From Comamonadaceae bacterium OH2545_COT-014 (GTDB lineage Bacteria > Pseudomonadota > Gammaproteobacteria > Burkholderiales > Burkholderiaceae_C), in the NCBI GenBank assembly GCA_003859965.1, contig RQYR01000012.1, forward strand, positions 34,801 through 98,800: a stretch of DNA of 64,000 nucleotides, written 5' to 3'. Positions 24,898-32,964 of the stretch are shown here, in pieces. Under the pieces are notes generated by a model. It was given only the letters and a program-made list of their open reading frames with translations. It ran no database searches and was not told the DNA's origin. Both the position numbers and the translations under genes were made by a program. Every line of letters begins with the position of its first letter. Position 1 is the stretch's first letter.

Positions 24898-25859
24898 GAC
24901 GCGACCGATTGTCCGGCATCCGCAGGCGGCGGCGCCCCGAACCGCTGCACGCTCAGCGCCAGCGCCTGCGGGCGCTGTTTGGTGTTTTCATAGGCGCGCC
25001 ACGCATAGGTGCCGACGATGCCCAGGCTCAGCAGGTTGAGCGCGCCGAAGAACAGGATGGCGATCAGCGTCATCGCATAACCCGGCACCGCAATCCAGCC
25101 CGCCAGCTTGCCCACCAGCACGCTGGCGCCCAGCCCGCTGGCCACTAGCAGCCCGAGCGCGCCCACGCGCGTGAGCAGGCGCACCGGCAGGTCGGTGAAG
25201 GCGAACACGCTGTCGGCCAGGTAGGCGACTTTCTTGCGCCAGGTCCAGGCCGACTGGCCGTGGCGGCGCGGCTGACGCACGTAAGGCACGCTGGCGCGCC
25301 GAAAGCCCAGCCAGAAAATCTGCGCGATGAGCGAGCTGCGGCTCTCCGGCAGCGCCAGCAGCGCGTCGCGGAAGGCGCGGTTGCAGGCAAAGATGTCCAC
25401 GCCGCCGGGCGGCATCTCGGGCACCACGTAGCGCCGGTACAGCGCCCAGAACAGTTGCGCCTGCCAGCGCTGCCACGGCGGGTCGTGGCGCAGCGCGCGC
25501 TCGGCCACCACCACGTCGGCCTCGCCCGTGGCCAGCACGGCCTGCATTTGCAGCACCAGCTCGGGCGGCTCCTGCAAGTCGGCGGCCATCACGGCGCAAT
25601 GTTGGCCGCGCGCATGCGCCAGCCCTTCGCGCACGGCAGCGAAGGCGCCGAAATTGCGCGTGAGCAGCACCAGCGTGGCGCGCAGGCCGCTGGCGGGCAG
25701 GCGTTCGCGCAAGAGGGCGTGGCAGCGGTCGGGGCTGCCGTCCACCACGAATACCACTTCCAGCGCGCCCGCCAGCGCGCGGTGCAGCCCTTGCAGCGCG
25801 GCCAGCAGGTCGGGCAGCGAGTCTTCGTTGCGGTAAACCGGAATGACCAGGCTCAGCAT
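24894..25859 (-). CDS. GtrB-like polyprenyl-phosphate glycosyltransferase
   Basis: 321 residues. GT2 catalytic domain starts LSLVIPVYRNEDSLPDLLAAL, continues with EVVFVVDGSPDRCHALL, LLTRNFGAFAAVREGLAHARGQHCAVMAADLQEPPELV (DLQEPP is the metal/nucleotide motif of DPM1/GtrB enzymes) and FACNRAFRDALLAL. Two C-terminal membrane helices (ALGLLVASGLGASVLVGKLAGWI; MTLIAILFFGALNLLSLGIVGTYAW) match GtrB topology. It would load a sugar onto undecaprenyl phosphate on the cytoplasmic face. The ATG at 25859 overlaps the aminotransferase stop by 7 bp; the longer frame is rejected. The sugar donor is inferred to be the acetamido sugar made by its neighbours. Confidence 0.88.
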   Translation of the reverse strand: MLSLVIPVYRNEDSLPDLLAALQGLHRALAGALEVVFVVDGSPDRCHALLRERLPASGLRATLVLLTRNFGAFAAVREGLAHARGQHCAVMAADLQEPPELVLQMQAVLATGEADVVVAERALRHDPPWQRWQAQLFWALYRRYVVPEMPPGGVDIFACNRAFRDALLALPESRSSLIAQIFWLGFRRASVPYVRQPRRHGQSAWTWRKKVAYLADSVFAFTDLPVRLLTRVGALGLLVASGLGASVLVGKLAGWIAVPGYAMTLIAILFFGALNLLSLGIVGTYAWRAYENTKQRPQALALSVQRFGAPPPADAGQSVAS

Positions 25860-26986
25860 GCCGCGGCCCCGGCAAAAAACCCCTGCACCGCCGCCGCCAC
25901 CCGTTCGCCCTGCGCGTCCGTGAGGCCGGGGTAGCACGGCAGCGACAGCACTTCAGCGCACGCCGCCTCCGTGACGGGCAGCGAGGCCTCCGCCCCCGCC
26001 AATGCCGCCTCCGCCGCCGCGCGGCGCACGGGCTGGCGATGGTCGGGCACCGGGTAATGCACGTCGCAGCCAATGCCGGCGGCGGTCAGGTGCGCGCGCA
26101 GGGCATCGCGCTGCGGCGTGCGCACCACGTAGAGGTGGGCCACGTAGTCCTCGCCCAGCGAGGGCGGGCAGCGCAGCGGCAGGCGGGCAAAGGCGGCGTT
26201 GTAGCGCGCTGCAATGGCGCGGCGCGCGGCGTTGGCCGCGTCCAGCCGCGGCAGCTTGGCCAGCAGCACGGCAGCCTGCATTTCGTCCAGCCGGCTGTTG
26301 GCGCCGCCGGCCAGCGTCACCTCATACTTGCGCGCCCAGCCGTACTGGCGCAGCGCGCGCAGGCGCTCGGCCAGGGCCGTGTCGGCCGTGACCACGGCGC
26401 CGCCGTCGCCCAGCGCGCCCAGGTTTTTCGTGGGGTAGAAGCTGAAGCAGCCCAGCGCGCCCCAGGCGCCGGCCGCGCGGCCCGCGCAGCGCGCGCCGTG
26501 GGCCTGGGCCGCGTCTTCGATCAGCGGCACGCCCGCGGCCTGGCACAGCGCGGCAATGGCGGGCATGTCGGCCATCTGCCCGTACAGGTGAGTGACGATG
26601 ACGGCGGCGGCCGGGCCGGCGCGCAGCGCGGCGGCCAGCGCATCGGGCGCGAGCGTCAGGCGCTCGGCATCCACTTCCACATAGTGCGCCGTGGCGCCGC
26701 GCTGCGCGATGGCGGTGCTGGCGTAGTAGCCCGCGTTGGCGGCCGTGAGCACGCGCGCGCCCGGGCCTACGCCCAGCGCGCCCAGCGCCAGCGCCAGCGC
26801 GTCGGTGCCGTTGGCCACGCCCACGGCGTGCGGCACGCCCACATAGCGCGCAAACGCGGCCTCGAAGTCACGCACGGACGGCCCCAGCACGAACCAGCCG
26901 CTCTGGGCCACGCGCTGCACGCAGGCGCCCACGTCCACACCGAAGGCGGCGCCTTCGGCGGAAAAGAAAGGCACAGCGTCAGTCAT
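25853..26986 (-). CDS. DegT/DnrJ/EryC1-type sugar aminotransferase (FdtB/QdtB-like)
   Basis: 377 residues, standard length. PLP aminotransferase motifs: NGTDALALALGALGVGPGARVLTAANAGYYASTAI, VIVTHLYGQMADM, LIEDAAQAHGA, the PLP lysine in CFSFYPTKNLGALGDGGAVVT, YGWARKYEV, GGANSRLDEMQAAVLLAKL and DVHYPVPDHRQPV. The last is characteristic of 3-amino sugar aminotransferases. It would transfer an amino group from glutamate to C3 of dTDP-3-keto-6-deoxyhexose, the product of the fused isomerase next door. Starts 10 bp after rmlA. Product (Fuc3N or Qui3N) cannot be told from sequence alone. Confidence 0.88.
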   Translation of the reverse strand: MTDAVPFFSAEGAAFGVDVGACVQRVAQSGWFVLGPSVRDFEAAFARYVGVPHAVGVANGTDALALALGALGVGPGARVLTAANAGYYASTAIAQRGATAHYVEVDAERLTLAPDALAAALRAGPAAAVIVTHLYGQMADMPAIAALCQAAGVPLIEDAAQAHGARCAGRAAGAWGALGCFSFYPTKNLGALGDGGAVVTADTALAERLRALRQYGWARKYEVTLAGGANSRLDEMQAAVLLAKLPRLDAANAARRAIAARYNAAFARLPLRCPPSLGEDYVAHLYVVRTPQRDALRAHLTAAGIGCDVHYPVPDHRQPVRRAAAEAALAGAEASLPVTEAACAEVLSLPCYPGLTDAQGERVAAAVQGFFAGAAAC

Positions 26987-26996
26987 GGACACAGAC

Positions 26997-27914
26997 TCAG
27001 CGCCGCGCCGAAGGCGCGCCCGGCTCGGCCAGCAGGCGCAGCAGGTACTGCCCGTAGCCGCTCTTGGCCAGGGGCTGGGCCAGTTTTTCAAGCTGCGCGC
27101 CGCCGATGAAGCCCTTGCGCCAGGCGATTTCCTCGGGGCAGGCGATCTTCAGGCCCTGGCGCTGCTCCAGCGTGGCGATGAACTGGCCCGCTTGCAGCAG
27201 GCTGTCGTGCGTGCCGGTGTCCAGCCAGGCGTAGCCGCGCTGCATGATTTGCACGTTGAGCTGGCCTTGTTGCAGGTAGGCGTCGTTGACGGCGGTGATT
27301 TCCAGCTCGCCGCGCGCGCTGGGCCTGACGCCCTTGGCAATCTCGACCACCTGCGCGTCGTAGAAATACAGGCCGGTGACGGCGTAGCTGCTCTTGGGGC
27401 GGGCGGGCTTTTCCTCAATGCTGATGGCGCGGCCCGCGGCGTCGAACTCGACCACGCCGTAGCGCTCGGGATCGTGCACGTGGTAGGCGAACACGGTGGC
27501 GCCTTCGCTGCGCGCATCGGCATCGGCCAGCAGGGGCTCGAAGTCGTGGCCGTAGAAGATGTTGTCGCCCAGCACCAGCGCGCTGGGCGCGCCGGCCAGG
27601 AAGGACTCGCCAATGATGAAGGCCTGCGCCAGCCCGTCGGGGCTGGGCTGCACGGCGTACTGGAGGGCCATGCCCCACTGGCTGCCGTCGCCCAGCAGTT
27701 GGGCAAAGCGCGGCGTGTCCTGCGGGGTGCTGATGACCAGCACCTCGCGGATGCCGGCCAGCATGAGCGTGGCCAGCGGGTAATAGATCATGGGCTTGTC
27801 GTACACCGGCAGCAGCTGCTTGCTGATGGCCAGCGTGGCCGGGTGCAGGCGGGTGCCGGAGCCGCCGGCGAGGATGATGCCTTTGCGTGCCTTGGCGGGT
27901 GGGATGATGCTCAT
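26997..27914 (-). CDS. rmlA: Glucose-1-phosphate thymidylyltransferase
   Basis: 305 residues, normal RmlA size. Nucleotidyltransferase signature [44 protein letters not shown], then [58 protein letters not shown] and [21 protein letters not shown]. Makes dTDP-glucose, the entry point for both the rhamnose and the acetamido-sugar branches. ATG at 27914 chosen at the signature; the extension upstream overlaps the SUKH-like gene. Confidence 0.96.
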   Translation of the reverse strand: MSIIPPAKARKGIILAGGSGTRLHPATLAISKQLLPVYDKPMIYYPLATLMLAGIREVLVISTPQDTPRFAQLLGDGSQWGMALQYAVQPSPDGLAQAFIIGESFLAGAPSALVLGDNIFYGHDFEPLLADADARSEGATVFAYHVHDPERYGVVEFDAAGRAISIEEKPARPKSSYAVTGLYFYDAQVVEIAKGVRPSARGELEITAVNDAYLQQGQLNVQIMQRGYAWLDTGTHDSLLQAGQFIATLEQRQGLKIACPEEIAWRKGFIGGAQLEKLAQPLAKSGYGQYLLRLLAEPGAPSARR

Positions 27915-27925
27915 ATGTGTGCTGT

Positions 27926-28564
27926 TTACTCCAATTCGATGACGTCGCCGCCTGTCACGCGCATCTGGCGGATGAACCACTGGCGCGACCCGTCGCCGCC
28001 CTCGACGAAACACAGGTGCGAGGCGTAATCGAGCAGGCGCGGGCCGTCCACCGCCAGGCAGTGGCGCACGTAGGCCACGATGTCGGGGGCCACCCAGCGG
28101 AACTCAAAGCCATCGTGGTCGAACTCATACACCTGCCCGGCCTGCTCGCCGCTGGCGGCCATCAGGACGTAGTTGCCGGCATGGGGCGTGTCGCCAATGA
28201 CCAGGGCATCCAGCTCGAAGCGGCCTTGCGCGTCGCGCCTGAGCAGCGGCCCGGGCACGTATTCCTGCCACTCTTGCGCACTCAGCCCTTCGAACCAGCC
28301 GGCGCATTCGGCGTCCAGCTCGGGCCAGGCGGGCGGCGGCAACAGGCGGCGCGCGGCCTCCTCGCTGCTGGGCACGTCGAAAAGCACCAGGCCGCCGCAG
28401 GCGGCGTAAAACTCGGGCAGGCGGCCCATGGGGGGCAGCTCGGCCTGCACGGGCGGCAGCACCAGGTGGCGGAAGGCCACGGTTTTTTCCTCCGGCGGAT
28501 CACCGGCCAGGCGGCAGGTGAAGCTGCCCGTTTGGGTTTGCAGGGTTTGCAGCAGCGCTTGCAT
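27926..28564 (-). CDS. SMI1/KNR4 (SUKH) family-like protein
   Basis: 212 residues, cytoplasmic. The SUKH pattern is visible: [38 protein letters not shown] in the N-terminal half and [51 protein letters not shown] further on. SUKH proteins are widespread immunity proteins of polymorphic-toxin systems, though many stand alone with unknown roles. No toxin gene is adjacent. It is embedded between rmlD and rmlA, 23 bp after rmlD and 11 bp before rmlA, so it is co-transcribed with sugar genes. The ATG at 28564 avoids overlap with rmlD. Confidence 0.65.
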   Translation of the reverse strand: MQALLQTLQTQTGSFTCRLAGDPPEEKTVAFRHLVLPPVQAELPPMGRLPEFYAACGGLVLFDVPSSEEAARRLLPPPAWPELDAECAGWFEGLSAQEWQEYVPGPLLRRDAQGRFELDALVIGDTPHAGNYVLMAASGEQAGQVYEFDHDGFEFRWVAPDIVAYVRHCLAVDGPRLLDYASHLCFVEGGDGSRQWFIRQMRVTGGDVIELE

Positions 28565-28587
28565 GGGCGGTGTTCCGGTGGCGCGCC

Positions 28588-29484
28588 TCAGGTCAGCAGC
28601 TCGGCCAGCAGGCGGTTCACGCCCTGCTGCCACGGCGGCAGCGTCAAACCAAAGGCCGCTTGCAGGCGGCGCGTGCACAGGCGCGAGTTGTGCGGGCGGC
28701 GCGCGGGCGTGGGAAAGGCCGTGCTGGGCACGGGCACGACTTCATTTACTATTAAATCAGTAGCGCTTTGCGCTTGCCTGGCTTGCCCAAACACGTGTTT
28801 TGCATAGTCAAACCAGGTGGTGAAGCCGGCGGCGGCCAGGTGGTAGAGGCCGCCCAGCGCGGGCTGCGCCAGCGTCTGGCGCGCGGCGTGGGCGCTGACG
28901 TCGGCGATCAGCTCGGCCCCGGTGGGCGCGCCCCACTGGTCGTTGACGACGGACAGGCGCTCGCGCTCGGCCCCCAGGCGCAGCATGGTCTTGGCGAAGT
29001 TGCCGCCGCGCGCGGCATAGACCCAGCTGGTGCGCAGGATCAGGTGCGCGCAGCCGCTGGCGGCAATGGCCTGCTCGCCCGCGAGCTTGGTGGCGCCGTA
29101 CACGCTCAGCGGGCCGGTGGCATCGCCCTCCTGCCAGGGCGCGTCGCCGCTGCCGTCGAACACGTAGTCGGTGCTGTAGTGCAGCAGCAGAGCGCCGCAG
29201 GCGGCCGCTTCGCGGGCAAGCACGGCGGGCGCCTCGGCGTTGATGCGGCGGGCCAGGGCGGGCTCGCTCTCGGCCTTGTCCACGGCGGTGTAGGCGGCGG
29301 CGTTGACGATGAGCCGTGGCCGCACGGCGCGCACGGTGGCAGCCAGGCCGTCCAAATCGGCCAGGTCGCCGCACAAACCATCGGCCCCGGCGCGGTCCAG
29401 CGCCAGCAGCCCGCCCAGCGGGGCCAGGGCGCGTTGCAGCTCCCAGCCCACCTGGCCGTTCTTGCCCAGCAGCAGGATGTTCAT
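28588..29484 (-). CDS. rmlD: dTDP-4-dehydrorhamnose reductase
   Basis: 298 residues, normal RmlD size. NAD(P)H-binding ILLLGKNGQVGWELQRAL, VNAAAYTAVDKAESEPALARRINAEAPAVLA, the catalytic YGATKLAGEQAI (YxxxK), LRTSWVYAARGGNFAKTMLRL and C-terminal FPTPARRPHNSRLCTRRLQAAFG. It makes dTDP-L-rhamnose. Codons for SATDLIVN are supplied by a copy of the AT-rich 17-bp element (28748-28764). Its upstream partner rmlB is separated by two genes on the opposite strand, so rmlD probably uses a promoter in 29485-29614. Confidence 0.95.
   Translation of the reverse strand: MNILLLGKNGQVGWELQRALAPLGGLLALDRAGADGLCGDLADLDGLAATVRAVRPRLIVNAAAYTAVDKAESEPALARRINAEAPAVLAREAAACGALLLHYSTDYVFDGSGDAPWQEGDATGPLSVYGATKLAGEQAIAASGCAHLILRTSWVYAARGGNFAKTMLRLGAERERLSVVNDQWGAPTGAELIADVSAHAARQTLAQPALGGLYHLAAAGFTTWFDYAKHVFGQARQAQSATDLIVNEVVPVPSTAFPTPARRPHNSRLCTRRLQAAFGLTLPPWQQGVNRLLAELLT
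28748..28764. repeat. Dispersed AT-rich element, copy 2 inside rmlD
   Basis: ACTATTAAATCAGTAGC matches the element at 16133-16149 in 15 of 17 positions and lies in frame inside rmlD, just upstream of the conserved C-terminal FPTPARRPHNSRL coding region. It is followed by GCGCTTTGCGCTTGCC, a further small GCGC-rich symmetry that often accompanies such elements. Confidence 0.5.
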
Positions 29485-29614
29485 GAAACCCTTCTCGCTT
29501 TCAAACCAGTAATCCTACCAGCTAGTGCCATTACTAACTGGTAACGCCACCAGGTAACGCCATAAAGCGCCAACGTCAAGATACCCCCTGTTCAAACTCT
29601 CAGGAGAAATCGCC
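29485..29614. promoter_or_regulatory. Divergent intergenic region of rmlD and the muramidase gene
   Basis: 130 bp between divergent starts. It contains a 10-bp direct repeat, GGTAACGCCA, at 29540-29549 and 29553-29562 (13-bp period), close to one helical turn plus three and so compatible with a regulator binding in tandem. ACCAG/CTGGT symmetry flanks the left part. The muramidase has AGGAG 8 bases before its ATG. No -10/-35 can be assigned with confidence. Confidence 0.4.
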
Positions 29615-30400
29615 ATGTCAACGGCCCCGCTGTCTGCTGCGAGTCATGCCACACCCTTCACATTCAACCCAAATGAAACAGGCCCAAATGATCAAGCCGG
29701 CGAAAATCCTCTCGACAACCATGAAGCCAAACCAGAAAAATCAGAAACGGCGCCCATCAATCTTCGCCAGCTGCTAGGAAACCCGGAACACAAAAGCGCG
29801 CCTTTCTGCGCCGCCGTGACTTGCCCTTCGGATGCCACCCTCCCCTTCGCTGCCCAGATCGCAGACACGCGCCAGTGCATTCCCAACGGCTTGCCCGCAC
29901 GCTGCTTTTCCATGAGCGGCGATGGGGAAAATCTGCTGAAATCTGTAGAAGAATTAAGACTTGAACCTTACGACGATCGCAACCCCAGCAAAAAACTTGA
30001 CCAATGGAACAAATTCGCGACCATTGGATATAGGCACCTGATTTCAAAATCCGAATGGAGCACCTATAAAAAAGGCATTGACAAAAACCAAGCCGATTTA
30101 CTATTCCAAAACGATCTAAAGCCGTTCGCCGACGCCGTTCGCAGCAGCATCAGCACGAACTTGCAACAATACCAGTTCGACGCCCTCGTAATGCTGGCCT
30201 ACAACATTGGCATTGGCGGATTCAAGGGGTCTTCCGTGGTGAAAATGATCAACGACCCGTGCGCAAAAACTTCCTATGCCACACTGGAAGATGCCTGGAA
30301 AGCCTGGAACAAGACCGGCGGAAAAGTGAGTCAGGGGTTAATCAACCGGAGAGATGCCGAATGGAAGGTCTTCACCCAGGCTACTTATGAAAAATGGTAA
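29615..30400 (+). CDS. GH24 muramidase (T4-lysozyme-like), candidate toxin
   Basis: 261 residues. Residues about 100-255 form a GH24 lysozyme: SVEELRLEPYDD gives the catalytic Glu112 and Asp121, FATIGYRH the Thr136, then QYQFDALVMLAYNIGIGGFKGSSVVKMIN and GLINRRDAEWKVF. It has an insertion between Asp and Thr and Arg where TIGYGH is usual. The first 100 residues are not GH24: a polar stretch and a Cys-containing region (FCAAVTC, QCIPNGLPARC). There is no signal peptide, so export needs a secretion machine or lysis. GC content is visibly lower than neighbours. A small exported protein gene follows after 6 bp. It could be a phage endolysin remnant or an antibacterial effector; I favour the latter because of the partner. 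Confidence 0.82.
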   Translation: MSTAPLSAASHATPFTFNPNETGPNDQAGENPLDNHEAKPEKSETAPINLRQLLGNPEHKSAPFCAAVTCPSDATLPFAAQIADTRQCIPNGLPARCFSMSGDGENLLKSVEELRLEPYDDRNPSKKLDQWNKFATIGYRHLISKSEWSTYKKGIDKNQADLLFQNDLKPFADAVRSSISTNLQQYQFDALVMLAYNIGIGGFKGSSVVKMINDPCAKTSYATLEDAWKAWNKTGGKVSQGLINRRDAEWKVFTQATYEKW

Positions 30401-30406
30401 AAAGCC

Positions 30407-30904
30407 ATGAACCGCCCTTCGCCCCTCATGAAAAAGATTCACAAGGCATTTTTGACATCCCTCTTTCTTCTTGCCTGCACCCATCCATGCCACGCCATTG
30501 ACGACCCGGACACGCCAGACTACACGGCTGCGTTCGAAGCACGGGCGCAGGCATTCCGGCAGGCACTTGAGCAGCAGGACGCCGCCGAGGAAAAACGGTT
30601 TTCCCATTTCCTGGACCATGAAATCGAGGCCGCCTATGCCTCGCTGCGCCGCAAGCTGGGGCCGGGGGAAGCGCGCCAGCTTGCGGCCGCGCAAAATGCC
30701 TGGCTGAAGTACTACAGGGCTGAAGCCGCCTTCATCACAAGCCACTGGACACGGGCGCGTTTCGGCTCGTCTTACGCCCTTTCCCGGTCCGGCTATTTGC
30801 TTGCGCTGAAAGAGGCCCGCGTCAAGACACTGCTGGGGTATTTGAAAAACCACCCCTATTCGCCAGACGATGCCGCTTTGACCAAGCGTCCAGACGCAAA
30901 ATAA
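30407..30904 (+). CDS. Periplasmic LprI/DUF1311-like protein, candidate immunity protein
   Basis: 165 residues with a signal peptide (KKIHKAFLTSLFLLACTHPCHA, cleavage about residue 30; an in-frame ATG at 30428 is an alternative start). The mature helical part, EIEAAYASLRRKLGPGEARQLAAAQNAWLKYYRAEAAFITSHW...YLLALKEARVKTLLGYL, follows the DUF1311/LprI pattern (Q-x-A-W-x-x-Y-R ... R-x-x-x-L) but lacks the usual cysteines. LprI of Mycobacterium tuberculosis inhibits lysozyme. Located 6 bp after the GH24 gene on the same strand and sent to the periplasm where peptidoglycan lies, it is well placed to neutralise that muramidase. Its GC content is nearer the genome average. Function is inferred. Confidence 0.72.
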   Translation: MNRPSPLMKKIHKAFLTSLFLLACTHPCHAIDDPDTPDYTAAFEARAQAFRQALEQQDAAEEKRFSHFLDHEIEAAYASLRRKLGPGEARQLAAAQNAWLKYYRAEAAFITSHWTRARFGSSYALSRSGYLLALKEARVKTLLGYLKNHPYSPDDAALTKRPDAK

Positions 30905-30945
30905 AAACCCGGCCTGCGGCGGCTTGCGCTTTTTCTCGCACAGTT

Positions 30946-32001
30946 TTACCCATACTGCGCCGCCACCCAGTCGCGGTAGGCGCCGCTTTGCACGGCCTGC
31001 ACCCATTCGGGGTGGTCCAGATACCAGCGCACGGTCTGGCGGATGCCGGTGTCGAAGGTTTCGGCCGGCTTCCAGCCCAGCTCGCGCTCGATCTTGCGCG
31101 CGTCGATGGCGTAGCGGCGGTCGTGGCCGGGGCGGTCGGGCACGTGGGTGATCTGCGCGCGGTAGCTGGCGCCGTCGGCGCGGGGGCGCATGGCGTCGAG
31201 CAGGTCGCAAATGGTGTGCACGATTTCCAGATTGGTCTTCTCGTTCCAGCCGCCCACGTTGTAGGTCTGGCCCACCACGCCAGCCTGCAACACGCGGCGG
31301 ATGGCGCTGCAATGGTCTTTCACGTACAGCCAGTCGCGCACCTGCTGGCCGTCGCCATAAATGGGCAGAGGCCGGCCCGCCAGGGCATTGACGATCATCA
31401 GCGGAATGAGCTTTTCCGGAAAGTGGTAGGGCCCGTAGTTGTTGGAGCAGTTGGTGGTGAGCACTGGCAGCCCGTGCGTGTGGTGCCAGGCGCGCACCAG
31501 GTGGTCGCTGGCAGCCTTGCTGGCGCTGTAGGGGCTGTTGGGTTCGTACACGTGGTCTTCAGTGAAGGCGGGCGCACCGGGGGCGAGCGAGCCGTACACC
31601 TCGTCGGTGGACACGTGCAGGAAGCGGAAGGCGGCGCGCTCGTCCGCCGGCAGCGTCAGCCAGTGGGCGCGCACGCTCTCCAGCAGGCGGAAGGTGCCCA
31701 CGATGTTGGTCTGGATGAAATCTTCCGCGCCGTGGATGGAGCGGTCCACGTGGCTTTCGGCGGCGAAGTTCAGCACCGCGCGCGGGCGGTGCTCAGCCAG
31801 CAGACGCGCCAGCAGGGCGGCGTCGCCAATGTCGCCCTGCACGAAGACGTGGCGCGCGTCGCCTTGCAGGTTGGCCAGGTTGGCCAGGTTGCCGGCGTAG
31901 GTGAGCTTGTCGAGATTGAGCACCGGCTCGTCGCTGCACGCCAGCCAGTCCAGCACGAAATTGCTGCCGATGAAACCGGCGCCGCCGGTGACGAGAATCA
32001 T
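30946..32001 (-). CDS. rmlB: dTDP-glucose 4,6-dehydratase
   Basis: 351 residues, normal for Rml[20 protein letters not shown] (NAD binding), [34 protein letters not shown], catalytic [46 protein letters not shown] and [16 protein letters not shown]. Produces dTDP-4-keto-6-deoxyglucose, shared by RmlC/RmlD and by the ketoisomerase/aminotransferase branch. The ATG at 32001 begins the Rossmann signature. It is convergent with the LprI-like gene (41 bp between stops) and thereby cut off from rmlD-rmlA. Confidence 0.96.
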   Translation of the reverse strand: MILVTGGAGFIGSNFVLDWLACSDEPVLNLDKLTYAGNLANLANLQGDARHVFVQGDIGDAALLARLLAEHRPRAVLNFAAESHVDRSIHGAEDFIQTNIVGTFRLLESVRAHWLTLPADERAAFRFLHVSTDEVYGSLAPGAPAFTEDHVYEPNSPYSASKAASDHLVRAWHHTHGLPVLTTNCSNNYGPYHFPEKLIPLMIVNALAGRPLPIYGDGQQVRDWLYVKDHCSAIRRVLQAGVVGQTYNVGGWNEKTNLEIVHTICDLLDAMRPRADGASYRAQITHVPDRPGHDRRYAIDARKIERELGWKPAETFDTGIRQTVRWYLDHPEWVQAVQSGAYRDWVAAQYG

Positions 32002-32125
32002 GGAAAAGCCGCTCCTTGAAAAAAGCCCATGCAGCGCCCGCTTCCGGGCATCCGCTGGACTGCACGGGGCCATTATTTCATGCGGCCTGCCAGCGGCTGG
32101 CCCCGATGCGCAGGCCCGGCATGCG

Positions 32126-32830
32126 TCACGCGCCGTCGTCAGGCAACGGTTTTTCGGGCAGCTGCAGCCGCTGGCTGCTCAAGCGTGTCATGGCTTCGAA
32201 ACGGGTGCGCACCCCCAGGCGCCGCAGCACGGCCGAGACATGCTCTTTCACCGTGGCCTCCGACAGCGCCATGGCCTGCGCAATGCGCTTGTTGGCGCGC
32301 CCTTGCAGCAAGTGCGCCAGCACCACGCCCTGCTGGTCGGTCAGCCCCAGCTCGGCTGGTGTGGTCGGCAGCACGTCAAACCCCGCCCCGCTGCCGGGGC
32401 CTGCCTGCTCTGGCGCCAGGGGCGTGAACCAGGAGCCGCCTTGCAGCAGTGTGCGCACGGCTTCGCCCAGCACATGGGGCGGCTGGTTCTTGCCCACGAA
32501 GCCGTGCGCGCCCGCGGCCTGCGCCGCCTGCTGCACGCCGGGGCGGTTGTCGCCACTGACCACCAGGATCGGCGTGCCGGGGCAGCGCTCCCGCAGCGCC
32601 TGCACCAGCGGGCGGGCAGGTCCGGCGTCCAGCCAGAAATCCAGTAGCGCGATGCGGGGTGCACCGCGCCGGGCCAGTTGTGCCCAGACCGCCTGTGCGT
32701 CGGCGGCCAGCGCTACGTCCGCCAGCCCGGCGCAGGCTTGCAAGAACACAGCCGTTCCTTGGGCCACGAGCGGGTGATCGTCAATCACCAGGCCATAGGC
32801 ATGGGTAGCAGCCGACTCAGAAAACGCCAT
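32126..32830 (-). CDS. NarL/FixJ-family response regulator
   Basis: 234 residues. Receiver domain (about 10-130): acidic pair D17/D18 in VIDDHP, phospho-acceptor D64 in [10 protein letters not shown], switch Thr/Ser region VVSGD, Lys in GKNQPP. LuxR-type helix-turn-helix at about 165-225 ([52 protein letters not shown]). No histidine kinase is adjacent, so the partner is elsewhere. It is divergent from the CshA-like lipoprotein gene, and a palindrome lies between them. Targets unknown. Confidence 0.92.
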   Translation of the reverse strand: MAFSESAATHAYGLVIDDHPLVAQGTAVFLQACAGLADVALAADAQAVWAQLARRGAPRIALLDFWLDAGPARPLVQALRERCPGTPILVVSGDNRPGVQQAAQAAGAHGFVGKNQPPHVLGEAVRTLLQGGSWFTPLAPEQAGPGSGAGFDVLPTTPAELGLTDQQGVVLAHLLQGRANKRIAQAMALSEATVKEHVSAVLRRLGVRTRFEAMTRLSSQRLQLPEKPLPDDGA

Positions 32831-32871
32831 GACGAAAGCCCCCTTTGTCCATAGGTATCTGGCCTGCTAGC

Positions 32872-32887
32872 CCCTACTTTCGTAGGG
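32872..32887. promoter_or_regulatory. CCCTAC-TTTC-GTAGGG palindrome in divergent promoter region
   Basis: CCCTAC (32872-32877) and GTAGGG (32882-32887) are perfect inverted repeats with a four-base centre, 42 bp upstream of the response-regulator start and 78 bp upstream of the lipoprotein start. The geometry is that of a dimeric operator. The most economical candidate binder is the adjacent NarL-type regulator. This is inference. Confidence 0.45.
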
Positions 32888-32964
32888 TAGGCAAGGCCGC
32901 TTTACCTGACTATTCTGTGTCATTTGGCTGCTCAGCCTGTTTTCAACCCAAGGGAGCCACACCC

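Noticed and set aside
29615..30904. Prophage remnant explanation for the lysozyme gene
   Set aside because: No holin, spanin, terminase, integrase or structural gene is nearby and the adjacent gene looks like an inhibitor; kept only as an alternative.
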